Below, in pieces: positions 50,455 through 59,181 of a DNA stretch of 64,000 nucleotides; the first letter of the stretch is position 1; every line of letters starts with the position of its first letter. The stretch lies in NCBI GenBank assembly GCA_050953105.1, contig JBMNMA010000009.1:310001-374000 (forward strand), in the 5' to 3' direction. The position numbers and the translations under genes were made by a program. The notes beneath the pieces were generated by a model. The model had not been told where the DNA came from, made no database searches, and saw only the letters and a program-made list of their open reading frames with translations. The stretch comes from UBA1206 sp050953105 (lineage in GTDB: Bacteria > Bacillota > Clostridia > Oscillospirales > CAG-382).

Positions 50455-52185
50455 ATGGAAATGGAGGAGCTTATAGCCAGTGAGGAAAATCAGGCACTTC
50501 TTCAAAGCTTGCTGCATGATCCTAAGACGGTGGACTTTATTGTAAGAAGAAACACCTTTTCTGAATCCCTGATACAAAATTATGAAATAGCAGTGGCGAT
50601 TATTGTTGGGGGAAGGTTTCTCATCTGTTATGCTACCGAGGATGTTTTTGACGAGTTTTCAAAAATTCTGGGGGCAGGGATAATTTCCTCCATATCCATT
50701 GTGTTAGGCCCCCTTGACCGGCCCAGCCTTGAAGCGTCGGGAATAACCCAGGTTCACCGCCAGCCCTACCTAGACCTGAGGGGGCAGGGGGTTATTGTGG
50801 GGATTATTGACACCGGGATTGACTATACCCAGGAGGCATTCCGTTATGAGGACGGGACGAGTAAAATATTATATATTTACGATCAGGCTGTGGAGGGAAC
50901 TCCGCCACCCGGCTACTACATAGGGGTGGAATACACCAACGAACAGATAAACGCCGCCCTTCAAAGCGAAAATCCCCTGGACATTGTCCCGGTAACCGAT
51001 CCGTCGGGCCACGGAACGTTTTTAGCATCGGTGGCCGCAGGGCGGGAGAATGATGATTTTATCGGTGCCGCCCCCGACGCTGATTTGATAGTGGTAAAGC
51101 TTAGACGTGCAAGACCTTATTATTTGAATCTTTTTTCTGTCCCGCCGGAACAGGAAAACGCTTTTGAGTCAAACGCTGTAATTTTGGGTATAGATTATAT
51201 ACTCAACCGTGCCCAGCAGTTAAACCGGCCGGTGGCCATCTGCATTGGGTTGGGATCCAACTTCGGCCCTCATACCTCTTTTTCAATTTTCGGAGAATAT
51301 CTCGAAAGCGTAGCCAATTCTGCGGGGGTATGCCTTTGCGTGGCAGCGGGAAACGAAAGCCAGGCAAGGCATCACACCATGGGATTTGTCCCCGCTGTTG
51401 GGGAAACCTATGATATTGATATAAAAGCGGGGGAGAACGCAGGGGATATTTTCCTATCTATCTGGACTGAGGTTTCAGACCGGATTTCGGTATCGATACG
51501 TTCCCCCACCGGGGATCTTGTACCCCGTGTTCCCGCCAGGTCGGGGGTAACCAGTTTATCCGATCTTCTCCTTGAAAAGTCGTCGGTGAGTGTTACCTAC
51601 TTCTTCCCCATAGAGGGGATGGGGGGGCAGCTAACCGCAATTAAAATAATCGACGCCACACCGGGAATTTGGACGGTAACTGTCCACGGGGACATCATAC
51701 TTAACGGGGAGTTCCACTCCTGGCTGCCCATGACAGGGTTTGTGTCGCCCACCGTTGAGTATCTTGCGGCAAATCCCAACTATACCATCACCGTTCCGGC
51801 AGCAATGCACGTCGGTATTGTCTGCGGCGCATACAACTACCGCACCAGTTCCCTGTATCCTTTATCCTCCTGGGGCCCCACCCGGTTTGGGGGGATAGCC
51901 CCCGACCTTGTGGCTCCGGGGGTGGATGTTAAAGGCTACTACCCCTTCGGGGAGGGGACGATGTCGGGAACCAGCGTGGCGGCGGCAATAACCACAGGTG
52001 CTGCGGCTTTAATGCTCCAATGGGGTATCGTCAAAGGTAACGATGTAGCACTGTCCACCTACCAAATAAGAGCCTATCTTATCCGCGGCTGTGACAGAAG
52101 CGAAAATCAAACCTACCCCAACACCCGCTGGGGCTACGGGAGCTTGAACTTGTTCAGATCCTTTCAGCTGATGAGAGAGCTATAG
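50455..52185 (+). CDS. Second Csp-type subtilisin-like protease (active triad)
   Basis: A 576-residue paralogue of the preceding gene, starting 13 bases after it. Triad residues are Asp119 (GIIDTGIDYTQ), His186 (DPSGHGTFLAS) and Ser507 (SGTSVAA), with Asn in CVAAGNESQ. The jelly-roll insertion and the pro-region are present. In C. difficile one Csp (CspC) lost its triad and acts as a bile-salt pseudoreceptor; here both copies keep it, as in C. perfringens, so this lineage probably senses germinants differently or by other receptors. A terminator follows. Confidence 0.92.
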   Translation: MEMEELIASEENQALLQSLLHDPKTVDFIVRRNTFSESLIQNYEIAVAIIVGGRFLICYATEDVFDEFSKILGAGIISSISIVLGPLDRPSLEASGITQVHRQPYLDLRGQGVIVGIIDTGIDYTQEAFRYEDGTSKILYIYDQAVEGTPPPGYYIGVEYTNEQINAALQSENPLDIVPVTDPSGHGTFLASVAAGRENDDFIGAAPDADLIVVKLRRARPYYLNLFSVPPEQENAFESNAVILGIDYILNRAQQLNRPVAICIGLGSNFGPHTSFSIFGEYLESVANSAGVCLCVAAGNESQARHHTMGFVPAVGETYDIDIKAGENAGDIFLSIWTEVSDRISVSIRSPTGDLVPRVPARSGVTSLSDLLLEKSSVSVTYFFPIEGMGGQLTAIKIIDATPGIWTVTVHGDIILNGEFHSWLPMTGFVSPTVEYLAANPNYTITVPAAMHVGIVCGAYNYRTSSLYPLSSWGPTRFGGIAPDLVAPGVDVKGYYPFGEGTMSGTSVAAAITTGAAALMLQWGIVKGNDVALSTYQIRAYLIRGCDRSENQTYPNTRWGYGSLNLFRSFQLMREL

Positions 52186-52206
52186 GAGTTTATATAGGAA
52201 CAAGGC

Positions 52207-52250
52207 AAAACGGTCTGACCGTAAAAGTCAGACCGTTTTTTATTTTTTAG
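52207..52250 (+). terminator. Terminator of the csp operon
   Basis: AAAACGGTCTGAC (52207-52219) pairs with GTCAGACCGTTTT (52227-52239), then a T-rich tail. Confidence 0.9.
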
Positions 52251-52256
52251 CTTAAA

Positions 52257-52421
52257 TCAGCCCCATACATCGCTGTATTCGATTGTGTCATGTTCGCTGT
52301 ATTCTGTCATGTCATAGGACACGGCGTATAAACTGTTGTATGAAGTGCTTACCGTATATAAATAGTCGCCTATATAAAAGATACGGGTAAAATCCCCAAC
52401 TGATACGAAAATCTGTCAACT
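52257..52421 (-). pseudogene. 3' remnant of a beta-propeller (PF09826-like) protein gene
   Basis: The minus strand ends with VSVGDFTRIFYIGDYLYTVS and continues to EYSDVWG and a stop at 52257-52259. The FYIGDYLYTVS pattern is the end of secreted beta-propeller proteins of Firmicutes. Upstream in that frame a stop occurs within a few codons and there is no start, so only the last 50 codons survive. The plus-strand gap 52260-52560 otherwise holds no gene. Confidence 0.55.
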
Positions 52422-52571
52422 ATCTGACCGACATTGTCTATCATGTCTGCCCTCCGTAATATACACATTAAATTTACGGCTAAGGTTGCAAGAAGCGAAA
52501 ATAATTTTAACTATAATAACATTTTATTTGGACTCTTGCAACTGAATAAGACAATAATTTATTACGGCAAG

Positions 52572-52600
52572 TTGACAGAACAGGTTATTAAAAGTATAAT
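52572..52600 (+). promoter_or_regulatory. Consensus promoter of the DUF4434 lipoprotein gene
   Basis: TTGACA (52572-52577), 17-base spacer, TATAAT (52595-52600), 31 bases before the start. Confidence 0.9.
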
Positions 52601-52630
52601 TGTTAAAACAAACATCAAGGGGCTTGTAAC

Positions 52631-54847
52631 ATGAAAAAGATTTTATCCCTTTTTATGGCGTTTCTGATTATCCTTTCAATTCTTGTCGGTTGCTCGGGCG
52701 GCGGGAATGATAAATCGGAACAGGAACAAACGTCTGATATTTCGGATAATCTAAATGACAGTTCGGAGGAAATTCCCGTGGAAAGCAGTATCAACATGTC
52801 GCTTAATTCGTCCTACAACTACAGTAATATTAACACCACAACCGTTTCGGGCGATGACGGCTTTGCTTTGACAAAAGAAAACGCCGAAAACGGCAAGGGA
52901 ACCAATGTAATAATAAACGACATCAATACCACCTTAGGCGACTGGTACGGCAAAACCCACCAAACCTCATTATTTGCCGAAAAAGAAACCTATTACTACA
53001 TAGAAAACGACTTTGGCTTTGTCGGAAAACTTGAAAAGTCGGTTATAATTTTTGGCGATGGCGGAATATACCCCGAAAAAGTGGAGCTGTTTTATTCCAA
53101 TGACGGCTATAACTACTCCTTTTACGCAGGCGAAATGTCCTTTGACGAAAACGGAACCTTTACCTTTGAATTTGAAAGTCCGGTATATGCAAAATCGGTT
53201 AAATATATAATCTATGCTCCTTTGGGGAAAAAGACCAATCCCAAGGCAATTTTGAATATCGGTATCCCCGTGGCAAAGCGGATAAATCTGTCAAAGGGTT
53301 TGTCTTACGAGGTAGAGGGAAAAACCCCGGAAAGCCTGCCTAATTATGCCGACACCGGCAGTATCCTGACCGACGGCGGCCTTACCGAAAAAACCTTTAA
53401 AAGCGGATATCTTGCCGCCTTTGCTCCTACCAAAAAAGATACCCTTATGAACCGGGACGTCATAACCGTAAAATTTGACCTTGGTGAAGTTAAAAACCTT
53501 TCCGAGGTATATCTGTATACCCCATACCACGAAAGTCTGAATGTGGGAGAACCGGAATTTATTTCGGTTAAATATTCTACCGACGGCAAGGAATTTTTTG
53601 ATTTTTCCATGTCTTTTAATTCCGGCAGCTTTAAGCAGCCGTCTTATGTCCGGAATGTCTACCGGGCAATGCGTAACCATACCGTCAAGGCCCGTTATGT
53701 GTATGTTAACATCTACTCCTCAAAACCAGTTATGATAGAGGAGATCGAACTCTACGGCTCGGAAAACGAGGTAAATGAACCCGAATATTCCTTCCCGATT
53801 ATTGATGATTACTCCCTTCTTCCCATAATCCGCGGCGGATTTTACGCCTTTTTTATTGATTATATTCAGGGTTACAACTACCACCATTATTATGATGAAT
53901 ACCGCACCTATCTTCAGCTGAAAGGCTTTAGAGAGCTGGGCATGGACACCATAATTGTCGGCGGTGAAAACCTTGATTTTGAAAGCAAGATTACCCTTAT
54001 CGACCCTCCGGCAGAGCTTGCCGTAAAGGGCTACCGCAAGGGTGTGGGCCACGGGGTGTATGACCTTAATGAAACTATCCTTAACGCCTGCGATAAACTT
54101 GGCATAAAGGTGTATCTTTCCACGGTAAAATCCCTGCAATACCCCGACATTAAAGGCAACACATATCAAAAGCAGGAGTATATAGACAATGTCCTTATCG
54201 ACGGGGAAATTATAATAAAGCACCTGTATGAAAAATATTCTAAACATTCCTCGCTCTACGGGTTTTACCTTACCGACGAAACCTGTGACTGGTGGCTTAT
54301 GCAGGAACGATCTGCCAACACAACCCTTACACGCAGTTTATATAAGGGACAGTCCGATATTATCCGAACCCTTGACGAAAAGCTGGCTGTCGCCATTGCT
54401 CCTGCCGCATGGAGGAGCGACAGTCCCAAAGGGTTTGGGGAAAGCCTGTATAATCTTATTAAGAGCGACACGGAGGGCACCCGTCCCATTGTTGACTTTG
54501 TATTTGTCCAGGACTGCCTTGGCAGGTTTGAGACTATTACCGTTCCCGATGGAATGTATGAAACCTATAAAGGCTACATTTCCGCCTGTAAAGAGGGCGT
54601 GGAAAAGGCGGGAGCGATATTCGGCAACGACATTGAAATTTTTGATGTAACCTACCGCATTAAACGCTACGACGAAATCGTAAAATCCCTTGAGGCGGAA
54701 TACTCATATACTGAATATAACTTTGTATTTGACCTTTCCCATTATTTTTCCGCCACCGGCAGAGGGAGCTTGAACCGTTATCCCTTTTTTGATAACGACT
54801 ATATTTATTTCAACTACGTCAAGCGTTTTTGGCAGCTTTATAATTAA
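52631..54847 (+). CDS. Lipoprotein with discoidin-like and DUF4434 TIM-barrel domains
   Basis: A 738-residue exported lipoprotein: signal MKKILSLFMAFLIILSILVGC, lipobox LVGC (Cys21), then a Ser/Asp/Glu linker to about 65. Two beta-sandwich parts follow (about 75-210 and 220-390); the second has the F5/8-type pattern VITVKFDLGEVKNLSEVYLY. The C-terminal region (about 405-735) resembles DUF4434, a glycoside-hydrolase-like TIM barrel: MDTIIVGGENLDF, ACDKLGIKVYLS and YGFYLTDETCDWW, with an acidic TDE pair. It is probably a surface carbohydrate-binding or -cleaving protein; activity is not proven. Own consensus promoter. Confidence 0.75.
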   Translation: MKKILSLFMAFLIILSILVGCSGGGNDKSEQEQTSDISDNLNDSSEEIPVESSINMSLNSSYNYSNINTTTVSGDDGFALTKENAENGKGTNVIINDINTTLGDWYGKTHQTSLFAEKETYYYIENDFGFVGKLEKSVIIFGDGGIYPEKVELFYSNDGYNYSFYAGEMSFDENGTFTFEFESPVYAKSVKYIIYAPLGKKTNPKAILNIGIPVAKRINLSKGLSYEVEGKTPESLPNYADTGSILTDGGLTEKTFKSGYLAAFAPTKKDTLMNRDVITVKFDLGEVKNLSEVYLYTPYHESLNVGEPEFISVKYSTDGKEFFDFSMSFNSGSFKQPSYVRNVYRAMRNHTVKARYVYVNIYSSKPVMIEEIELYGSENEVNEPEYSFPIIDDYSLLPIIRGGFYAFFIDYIQGYNYHHYYDEYRTYLQLKGFRELGMDTIIVGGENLDFESKITLIDPPAELAVKGYRKGVGHGVYDLNETILNACDKLGIKVYLSTVKSLQYPDIKGNTYQKQEYIDNVLIDGEIIIKHLYEKYSKHSSLYGFYLTDETCDWWLMQERSANTTLTRSLYKGQSDIIRTLDEKLAVAIAPAAWRSDSPKGFGESLYNLIKSDTEGTRPIVDFVFVQDCLGRFETITVPDGMYETYKGYISACKEGVEKAGAIFGNDIEIFDVTYRIKRYDEIVKSLEAEYSYTEYNFVFDLSHYFSATGRGSLNRYPFFDNDYIYFNYVKRFWQLYN

Positions 54848-54921
54848 ACCTATTTTTGCAGTAAGACGGAATTTTTGCCCTTGTTTTTGCATAGGAATGC
54901 AGTATAAACGGGGGTGGTATT

Positions 54922-55221
54922 ATGGATTTTTGGCGTATTTTAGAGATAGTGATTGCAGCCATTGCGCTGGCATTTTCCATCTGGAAGGCGTTCAGGGCGA
55001 CGGTTCAGCTTTCACGTGACAAGACGCTGTATCCGATGATTTTGCATTATATAACCGAAGCCGAAAAAACGGGTAAGTCCGGCCCCGAAAAGCTGGGCTA
55101 TGTGCTGGTGAATATAGAAAAATTCGCCAAGGAAAAGGGCGTTTCGGTGGATTTGGTGTATATAAGGGATTTAATTGAAAGAATTATTGACGTTACAAAG
55201 GTTGTAAACGTAAGAGGCTAA
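54922..55221 (+). CDS. Holin-like small membrane protein (LLH type)
   Basis: A 99-residue protein with one N-terminal transmembrane helix (LEIVIAAIALAFSIW) and an amphipathic cytoplasmic part containing EKLGYVLVNIEKFAKEKGVSVDLVYIRDLIE, similar to the end of phage LLH-family holins. No phage genes adjoin, so it may be domesticated or serve another role. GGGGGTGG precedes the ATG. A terminator follows directly. Confidence 0.6.
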   Translation: MDFWRILEIVIAAIALAFSIWKAFRATVQLSRDKTLYPMILHYITEAEKTGKSGPEKLGYVLVNIEKFAKEKGVSVDLVYIRDLIERIIDVTKVVNVRG

Positions 55222-55223
55222 AA

Positions 55224-55250
55224 AAATCCGCCGGAAAACGGCGGATTTTC
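55224..55250 (+). terminator. Terminator of the holin-like gene
   Basis: AAATCCGCCG (55224-55233) pairs with CGGCGGATTT (55239-55248), then TTC and T-rich sequence. Confidence 0.85.
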
Positions 55251-55277
55251 GATTTTTCATAACATTTTCCCTAGTCA

Positions 55278-55306
55278 TTGACATTCAAAAACGGAAATGC
55301 TATTAT
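55278..55306 (+). promoter_or_regulatory. Promoter of the nitroreductase-flavodoxin operon
   Basis: TTGACA (55278-55283), 17-base spacer, TATTAT (55301-55306); a TATAAT three bases further on would give a 20-base spacer. Confidence 0.65.
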
Positions 55307-55338
55307 AATTACATCAATTCCAAAATATGGAGTGAAAT

Positions 55339-56076
55339 ATGGACTATAACCCTTACGAGATGATTTTCAAGCGCAAATCAGTGCGGAAGTATGATAAAAA
55401 TTTAAAAGTATCAGACGAAGAGCTTGAGCTGATAATGCAAAAGCTTAAAACCCTTGTTCCCTATGACGAAAATATTAGAACGGCTTTTACCGTAGTGCCT
55501 AACGGCGACACCTCCTGTGGCAGGGGTGAATACTGCCTTGTGGGGTATAGCGAGAAAAAGGGGGACTATCTGCTTAATATGGGTTACATGCTTGAGCAGA
55601 TTGACCTGTTTTTACCCTCAATTAACGTCGGCGCCTGCTGGCAGGGGCTTTCAAAGCCGGATACGAAAACCCTTGACGGGTTGGATTATGTTATTCTCCT
55701 TTCCTTCGGAAAAGCAGGTGAAAACACTTTCCAAAGCAAAAACAGCTTTTTCAAGCGGAAAAAGCTTGATGAAATTTGGGAAGGTGATTTTTATAAACCG
55801 GTAGGCGAAGTCGTTCGTCTTTCACCTTCGGCAATAAACTGGCAGCCGTGGCGGGTGAAGGCAGGTAAAGGTAAAATAGAAGTTTATCGCACCTCATCCC
55901 TGTTTCCCCTTTATCCCAAAGCGAAAATGCACTTTTTCAACACCATTGATTTAGGGATTTTTTGCTATATTCTTGAAATCTGCTTAAAGCACGAGGGTTT
56001 CGACTTTGAAAGAGTAAAGCCTCCCTCCCCTGCAGAAGGATTAATACCCGTTGCCACATACTTGATAAAGGAGTAA
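55339..56076 (+). CDS. Nitroreductase-family flavoprotein (TM-nitroreductase type)
   Basis: A 245-residue protein. N-terminal IFKRKSVRKYDKN is the FMN-phosphate binding start of nitroreductases; NMGYMLEQIDLFLPSINVGACWQGL and SPSAINWQPWRV are the other FMN contacts of the two-half TM1586-like type. The substrate is unknown. The stop is 3 bases before the flavodoxin-like gene, pointing to a joint redox role in which the flavodoxin supplies electrons. Confidence 0.85.
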   Translation: MDYNPYEMIFKRKSVRKYDKNLKVSDEELELIMQKLKTLVPYDENIRTAFTVVPNGDTSCGRGEYCLVGYSEKKGDYLLNMGYMLEQIDLFLPSINVGACWQGLSKPDTKTLDGLDYVILLSFGKAGENTFQSKNSFFKRKKLDEIWEGDFYKPVGEVVRLSPSAINWQPWRVKAGKGKIEVYRTSSLFPLYPKAKMHFFNTIDLGIFCYILEICLKHEGFDFERVKPPSPAEGLIPVATYLIKE

Positions 56077-56079
56077 ATT

Positions 56080-56556
56080 ATGAAAATTGTTTATGAATCC
56101 AAAACCGGGTTTACCGAAAAATATGCCCTTATGCTGGGGCAAAGACTTGGCATCACTCCTGTTAAGCTGAAGGATTACATCCCAAAGGAGAATGATGAAA
56201 TAATTTTCTTAAGCTGGATATCCGCCGGACAGCTTAAAAACCTAAAGAATGTTAAGGACAAATGCAAAATCAAATGTGTGGGTGCCGTGGGGCTTACCGC
56301 CGGGACGGAAAAAGATGTTACGGATTTAATTACGGCAAACAAGCTTGAGGGAATAAATGTGTTTTATCTTCGCGGCGGTGTTGATTTTACCAAGCTTAAA
56401 GGGTTTATAAAGTTTTTAATGAAAATGATTGTCAAGCATGAAATTAAAAACAATACCATTGTAGGGGATAAAGAGGTCATCCTCTCAAAGGGTATAGATT
56501 ATGTAAACCAGTCGTACTTAGAGGATATGATTAAGTTTTTAAGCGCAACAGCTTAG
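56080..56556 (+). CDS. Flavodoxin-like protein
   Basis: A 158-residue protein with the flavodoxin-like P-loop start KIVYESKTGFTEKYALML, the FLSWISAGQLKN segment and GLTAGTEKD. It resembles the flavodoxin domain of PF12724 (HemG-like). Coupled to the nitroreductase gene upstream. Partner or substrate unknown. Followed by a terminator. Confidence 0.75.
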   Translation: MKIVYESKTGFTEKYALMLGQRLGITPVKLKDYIPKENDEIIFLSWISAGQLKNLKNVKDKCKIKCVGAVGLTAGTEKDVTDLITANKLEGINVFYLRGGVDFTKLKGFIKFLMKMIVKHEIKNNTIVGDKEVILSKGIDYVNQSYLEDMIKFLSATA

Positions 56557-56621
56557 GGACAATTTTTCATATTGTGTTACTAAGCCTTATAACTGTATCA
56601 GCTTATCTGATTTAAAATGTA

Positions 56622-56655
56622 AAAAAGCTCACCTTCCGTTCGGGAGGTGAGCTTT
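56622..56655 (+). terminator. Terminator after the flavodoxin-like gene
   Basis: AAAGCTCACCT (56624-56634) pairs with AGGTGAGCTTT (56645-56655), with inner pairs as well. Confidence 0.8.
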
Positions 56656-56691
56656 GATTCGTTTAAAGCAGGATAATTTTATTAGGCTATA

Positions 56692-56877
56692 CTATAAATT
56701 TTCCCCACCGGGGCCGTCACGGCGTTCCCTGTTGTCATGACAATGGGGACAGGCGGCGGACGTCCACTGGTTGTCGGTTTCGCTCTTGGGTGCGCCGCTT
56801 GTACGGGGCTTTGTCGAATGCTGTCTATCGGTAGAAGGATTTTTTGTCGCTTTTTTCTTGTAATCGTTGTCTTTCAT
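56692..56877 (-). CDS. Small hydrophilic protein
   Basis: A 61-residue, Lys/Asn/Arg-rich protein with one CPHCH knuckle near residue 43 and no hydrophobic stretch. AAAGGAAT lies before the ATG. It resembles the short charged peptides found near spore genes, but no family was recognised. Same strand as the SOD-like gene upstream. Confidence 0.5.
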   Translation of the reverse strand: MKDNDYKKKATKNPSTDRQHSTKPRTSGAPKSETDNQWTSAACPHCHDNRERRDGPGGENL

Positions 56878-56931
56878 TATAAAATTCCTTTCCGTGTTGT
56901 TTCGTTATTATTGTAAGCACGCAAAGAAATT

Positions 56932-57441
56932 TTATTCAAAACGATTTATCATACTTTCGATAACGCCGCAGGCGATCATCTTACCGGAATTGCCCGAAGG
57001 CTGGGTGGTAAAATCGTCCCGGTTGTCGTGAATAATTACAGGCAGCCCTGTAATTTCACGGACATTAAAACGGCTTGTTAAAAATACCGAAAAAGCGTAG
57101 CCGTTGTTTACAAAAAGGGGCGGCATATCCCCGGCATGGGCCGGATGTTCGCAGTCATGGGGGTTGTAATGGCTGCCGGCGTTGGCAAGGGGGTTTTCCT
57201 CATTTCCGCTGCAGGTGCCGTTATGTATATGCATGGCAAGGATATTGGGTTCGCAATTTCCCGGTTTATACGGAAGGCCGGTAATGTAGGACACCACCAC
57301 TACTCCGATTTGTGTCTGGTAAAACTCCACCCTGCCTGAAATGCGGGAGTATTCAGGGATACCCTTTACCACCGCCACCGCATCCGGGGATTTTTCAAAC
57401 AGTGAAATAAGCTGGGAGGACATATAATTGCGTGATGGCAT
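56932..57441 (-). CDS. Cu/Zn superoxide dismutase-like protein
   Basis: A 169-residue protein of the Cu/Zn SOD fold without a signal peptide. Expected ligands are present: His71 and His73 (AMHIHNG), His91 (AGSHYNP), His99 and His102 (EHPAHAGDMP), Asp105 and His138 (PVIIHDNRDDF). The disulfide Cys pair is also plausible (Cys77 and Cys158). Cytoplasmic Cu/Zn SOD-like proteins are uncommon in strict anaerobes; some Bacillus and clostridial homologues are spore-associated or lack copper. GAGGTGA precedes the ATG. Whether it is active is unknown. Confidence 0.85.
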   Translation of the reverse strand: MPSRNYMSSQLISLFEKSPDAVAVVKGIPEYSRISGRVEFYQTQIGVVVVSYITGLPYKPGNCEPNILAMHIHNGTCSGNEENPLANAGSHYNPHDCEHPAHAGDMPPLFVNNGYAFSVFLTSRFNVREITGLPVIIHDNRDDFTTQPSGNSGKMIACGVIESMINRFE

Positions 57442-57491
57442 AAAATCACCTCGACGTCATTATATGTCCTCTGTTTTTGTTTTGCTATTGG

Positions 57492-58280
57492 TTATGAAGC
57501 AATATCCTTGCTTTGATACCTGTAATATCCCACCGCAATTGAAACTGCGGCATAAGCTATTCCATGTATGATAAAAGTCATATCAAGGGACTTGCCGTTA
57601 ACTATTTCCGCCGCCTCGCAGTAGGCATAAGGGGTAATATATTTTAAAAACCTTGCCTGGTCTGCTATGTTTGAAATAATATTGAAAAAATAAAGTATAA
57701 GCGCAAAGCCTATGCCGGCTCCCACGCCAGCCCGCCGGATAAATGCGGAAATGCCAAAGCAAAGGCAGGCAATTTCAAGCTGTAAAATCAAAAAAGCGGC
57801 ATGGATAAGGAAAAATTCTTTAACCGGCAGCTTTTCGCCTATTGATATAATACCGGGGATGGATAAAACGACAACGGTAATATTAAGAATTATTATCTGC
57901 GTCAACACCGCTGACAGCTTTTCGTTAAGCACCCTGAAACGGCTTACCGGATGGGTTAAAATAAATTCGGCGGTGCGGTCTTTTTCTTCCTTGGAAAGGG
58001 CGGATATGCCCAAAAGCGCTGCGAACATACCTCCGCCGATACCTAAAATGTTGCCGCATTCAATGCCGTAAAAGCCTATAAGAGTGCCGAAATTAAGCTT
58101 ATCCATGCCAAAAGCGGCGGTAAATTTGCCTAAATTAGCAAAAAGCTCGCTTTCCGGCCCCAGCTCGTTTTTAAAATAGGGGAACATCCAAAGGCATACC
58201 AAAAGCATTCCGGTAATGGCTGAAGTCCAGATTATAAGGGTTTTTCTGCCTAACTTTAGTTCCTTTAAATAGATTTTCAT
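57492..58280 (-). CDS. ABC-2 type transporter permease
   Basis: A 262-residue membrane protein with about six transmembrane helices, starting IYLKELKLGRKTLIIW as is common in ABC-2 permeases, and with the cytoplasmic loop SALSKEEKDRTAEFILTHPVSRFR that contacts the ATPase. It overlaps the ATPase gene by four bases. Substrate unknown. Confidence 0.88.
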   Translation of the reverse strand: MKIYLKELKLGRKTLIIWTSAITGMLLVCLWMFPYFKNELGPESELFANLGKFTAAFGMDKLNFGTLIGFYGIECGNILGIGGGMFAALLGISALSKEEKDRTAEFILTHPVSRFRVLNEKLSAVLTQIIILNITVVVLSIPGIISIGEKLPVKEFFLIHAAFLILQLEIACLCFGISAFIRRAGVGAGIGFALILYFFNIISNIADQARFLKYITPYAYCEAAEIVNGKSLDMTFIIHGIAYAAVSIAVGYYRYQSKDIAS

Positions 58281-59158
58281 TTCCCTTCCCCCTCGCTGTA
58301 ATAATGAAGAAAAGCGTCCTCAAGACCGGGTTCGGTAATGTTTAGATTGGTTATGGGTAGAGGCAAAAGGGATTGCAGAAGAACGGTTATTTCACCTTTA
58401 TAAAGGAATGATACCGAACTGTTAAGCGGCCGTATATTTGTTATGCCGGGAATGGCGGGAGGATTGGAAACCCCTTTTAACACCACATACTTTGCGGCGT
58501 TTTGAGCAAGGCGGGAAACATAATCGCAGGCTATTATTTTGCCTTCCCTTATAATCGCCGCCCGGCTGCAGTATTCCTGCACCTCCGACAACACATGAGA
58601 TGACAGAAACACCGTTGCCCCTTCGGCGTTGCGTTCCGAAAGGATTGAAAAAAATTCCTTTTGCATTAACGGGTCAAGACCGCTGGTGGGCTCGTCAAGG
58701 AAATAAAGCGGCGGTTTATGCTGAAGGGCGCAAACTATGCCTACCTTCTTCCGGTTGCCTAAAGAAAGCTCCTCAACCTTTTTATTTAGCTCCACCTTCA
58801 GCCTTTCGCAAAGGGCGGCCGCCTCGGCCGAACAGTCTTTTCTTCTTAGGACGGCGGAATATTTAATGACTTCCTTAACTCTCATATTGCCGTAAAACAT
58901 GGCTTCGGAGGGCATATAGCCTATGTTTTGGAGGATTTCAATCTTGTTTGCCGTTATGTCTTTGCCGAATATTTCGGCACTGCCGGATGTTTTGTTTATT
59001 AGCCCCAAAAGGGTTCTTATGGTGGTTGACTTGCCTGCACCGTTGGGGCCGATAAAACCGAATATCTCCCCTTCATTTACCGAAAGGTCAATGTCAATAA
59101 TACCCCGGTTTTTACCGTAGTATTTTGTAAGCCTGCTTGTTTTAATTACTTCCGGCAT
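58277..59158 (-). CDS. ABC transporter ATP-binding protein
   Basis: A 293-residue ATPase with Walker A GPNGAGKST, Q-loop IGYMPSEA, signature LSLGNRKK, Walker B LYFLDEPTSGLDP and H-loop FLSSHVLSE. The signature reads LSLGN rather than LSGGQ, as in several ABC-2 exporters. It works with the permease downstream. AGGAGGG precedes the ATG. Confidence 0.93.
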   Translation of the reverse strand: MPEVIKTSRLTKYYGKNRGIIDIDLSVNEGEIFGFIGPNGAGKSTTIRTLLGLINKTSGSAEIFGKDITANKIEILQNIGYMPSEAMFYGNMRVKEVIKYSAVLRRKDCSAEAAALCERLKVELNKKVEELSLGNRKKVGIVCALQHKPPLYFLDEPTSGLDPLMQKEFFSILSERNAEGATVFLSSHVLSEVQEYCSRAAIIREGKIIACDYVSRLAQNAAKYVVLKGVSNPPAIPGITNIRPLNSSVSFLYKGEITVLLQSLLPLPITNLNITEPGLEDAFLHYYSEGEGK

Positions 59159-59181
59159 TTGTATCCCTCCTTTTGATTATA

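Noticed and set aside
54922..55221. Evidence for a second prophage
   Set aside because: One holin-like gene stands alone with its own terminator and no other phage genes nearby.
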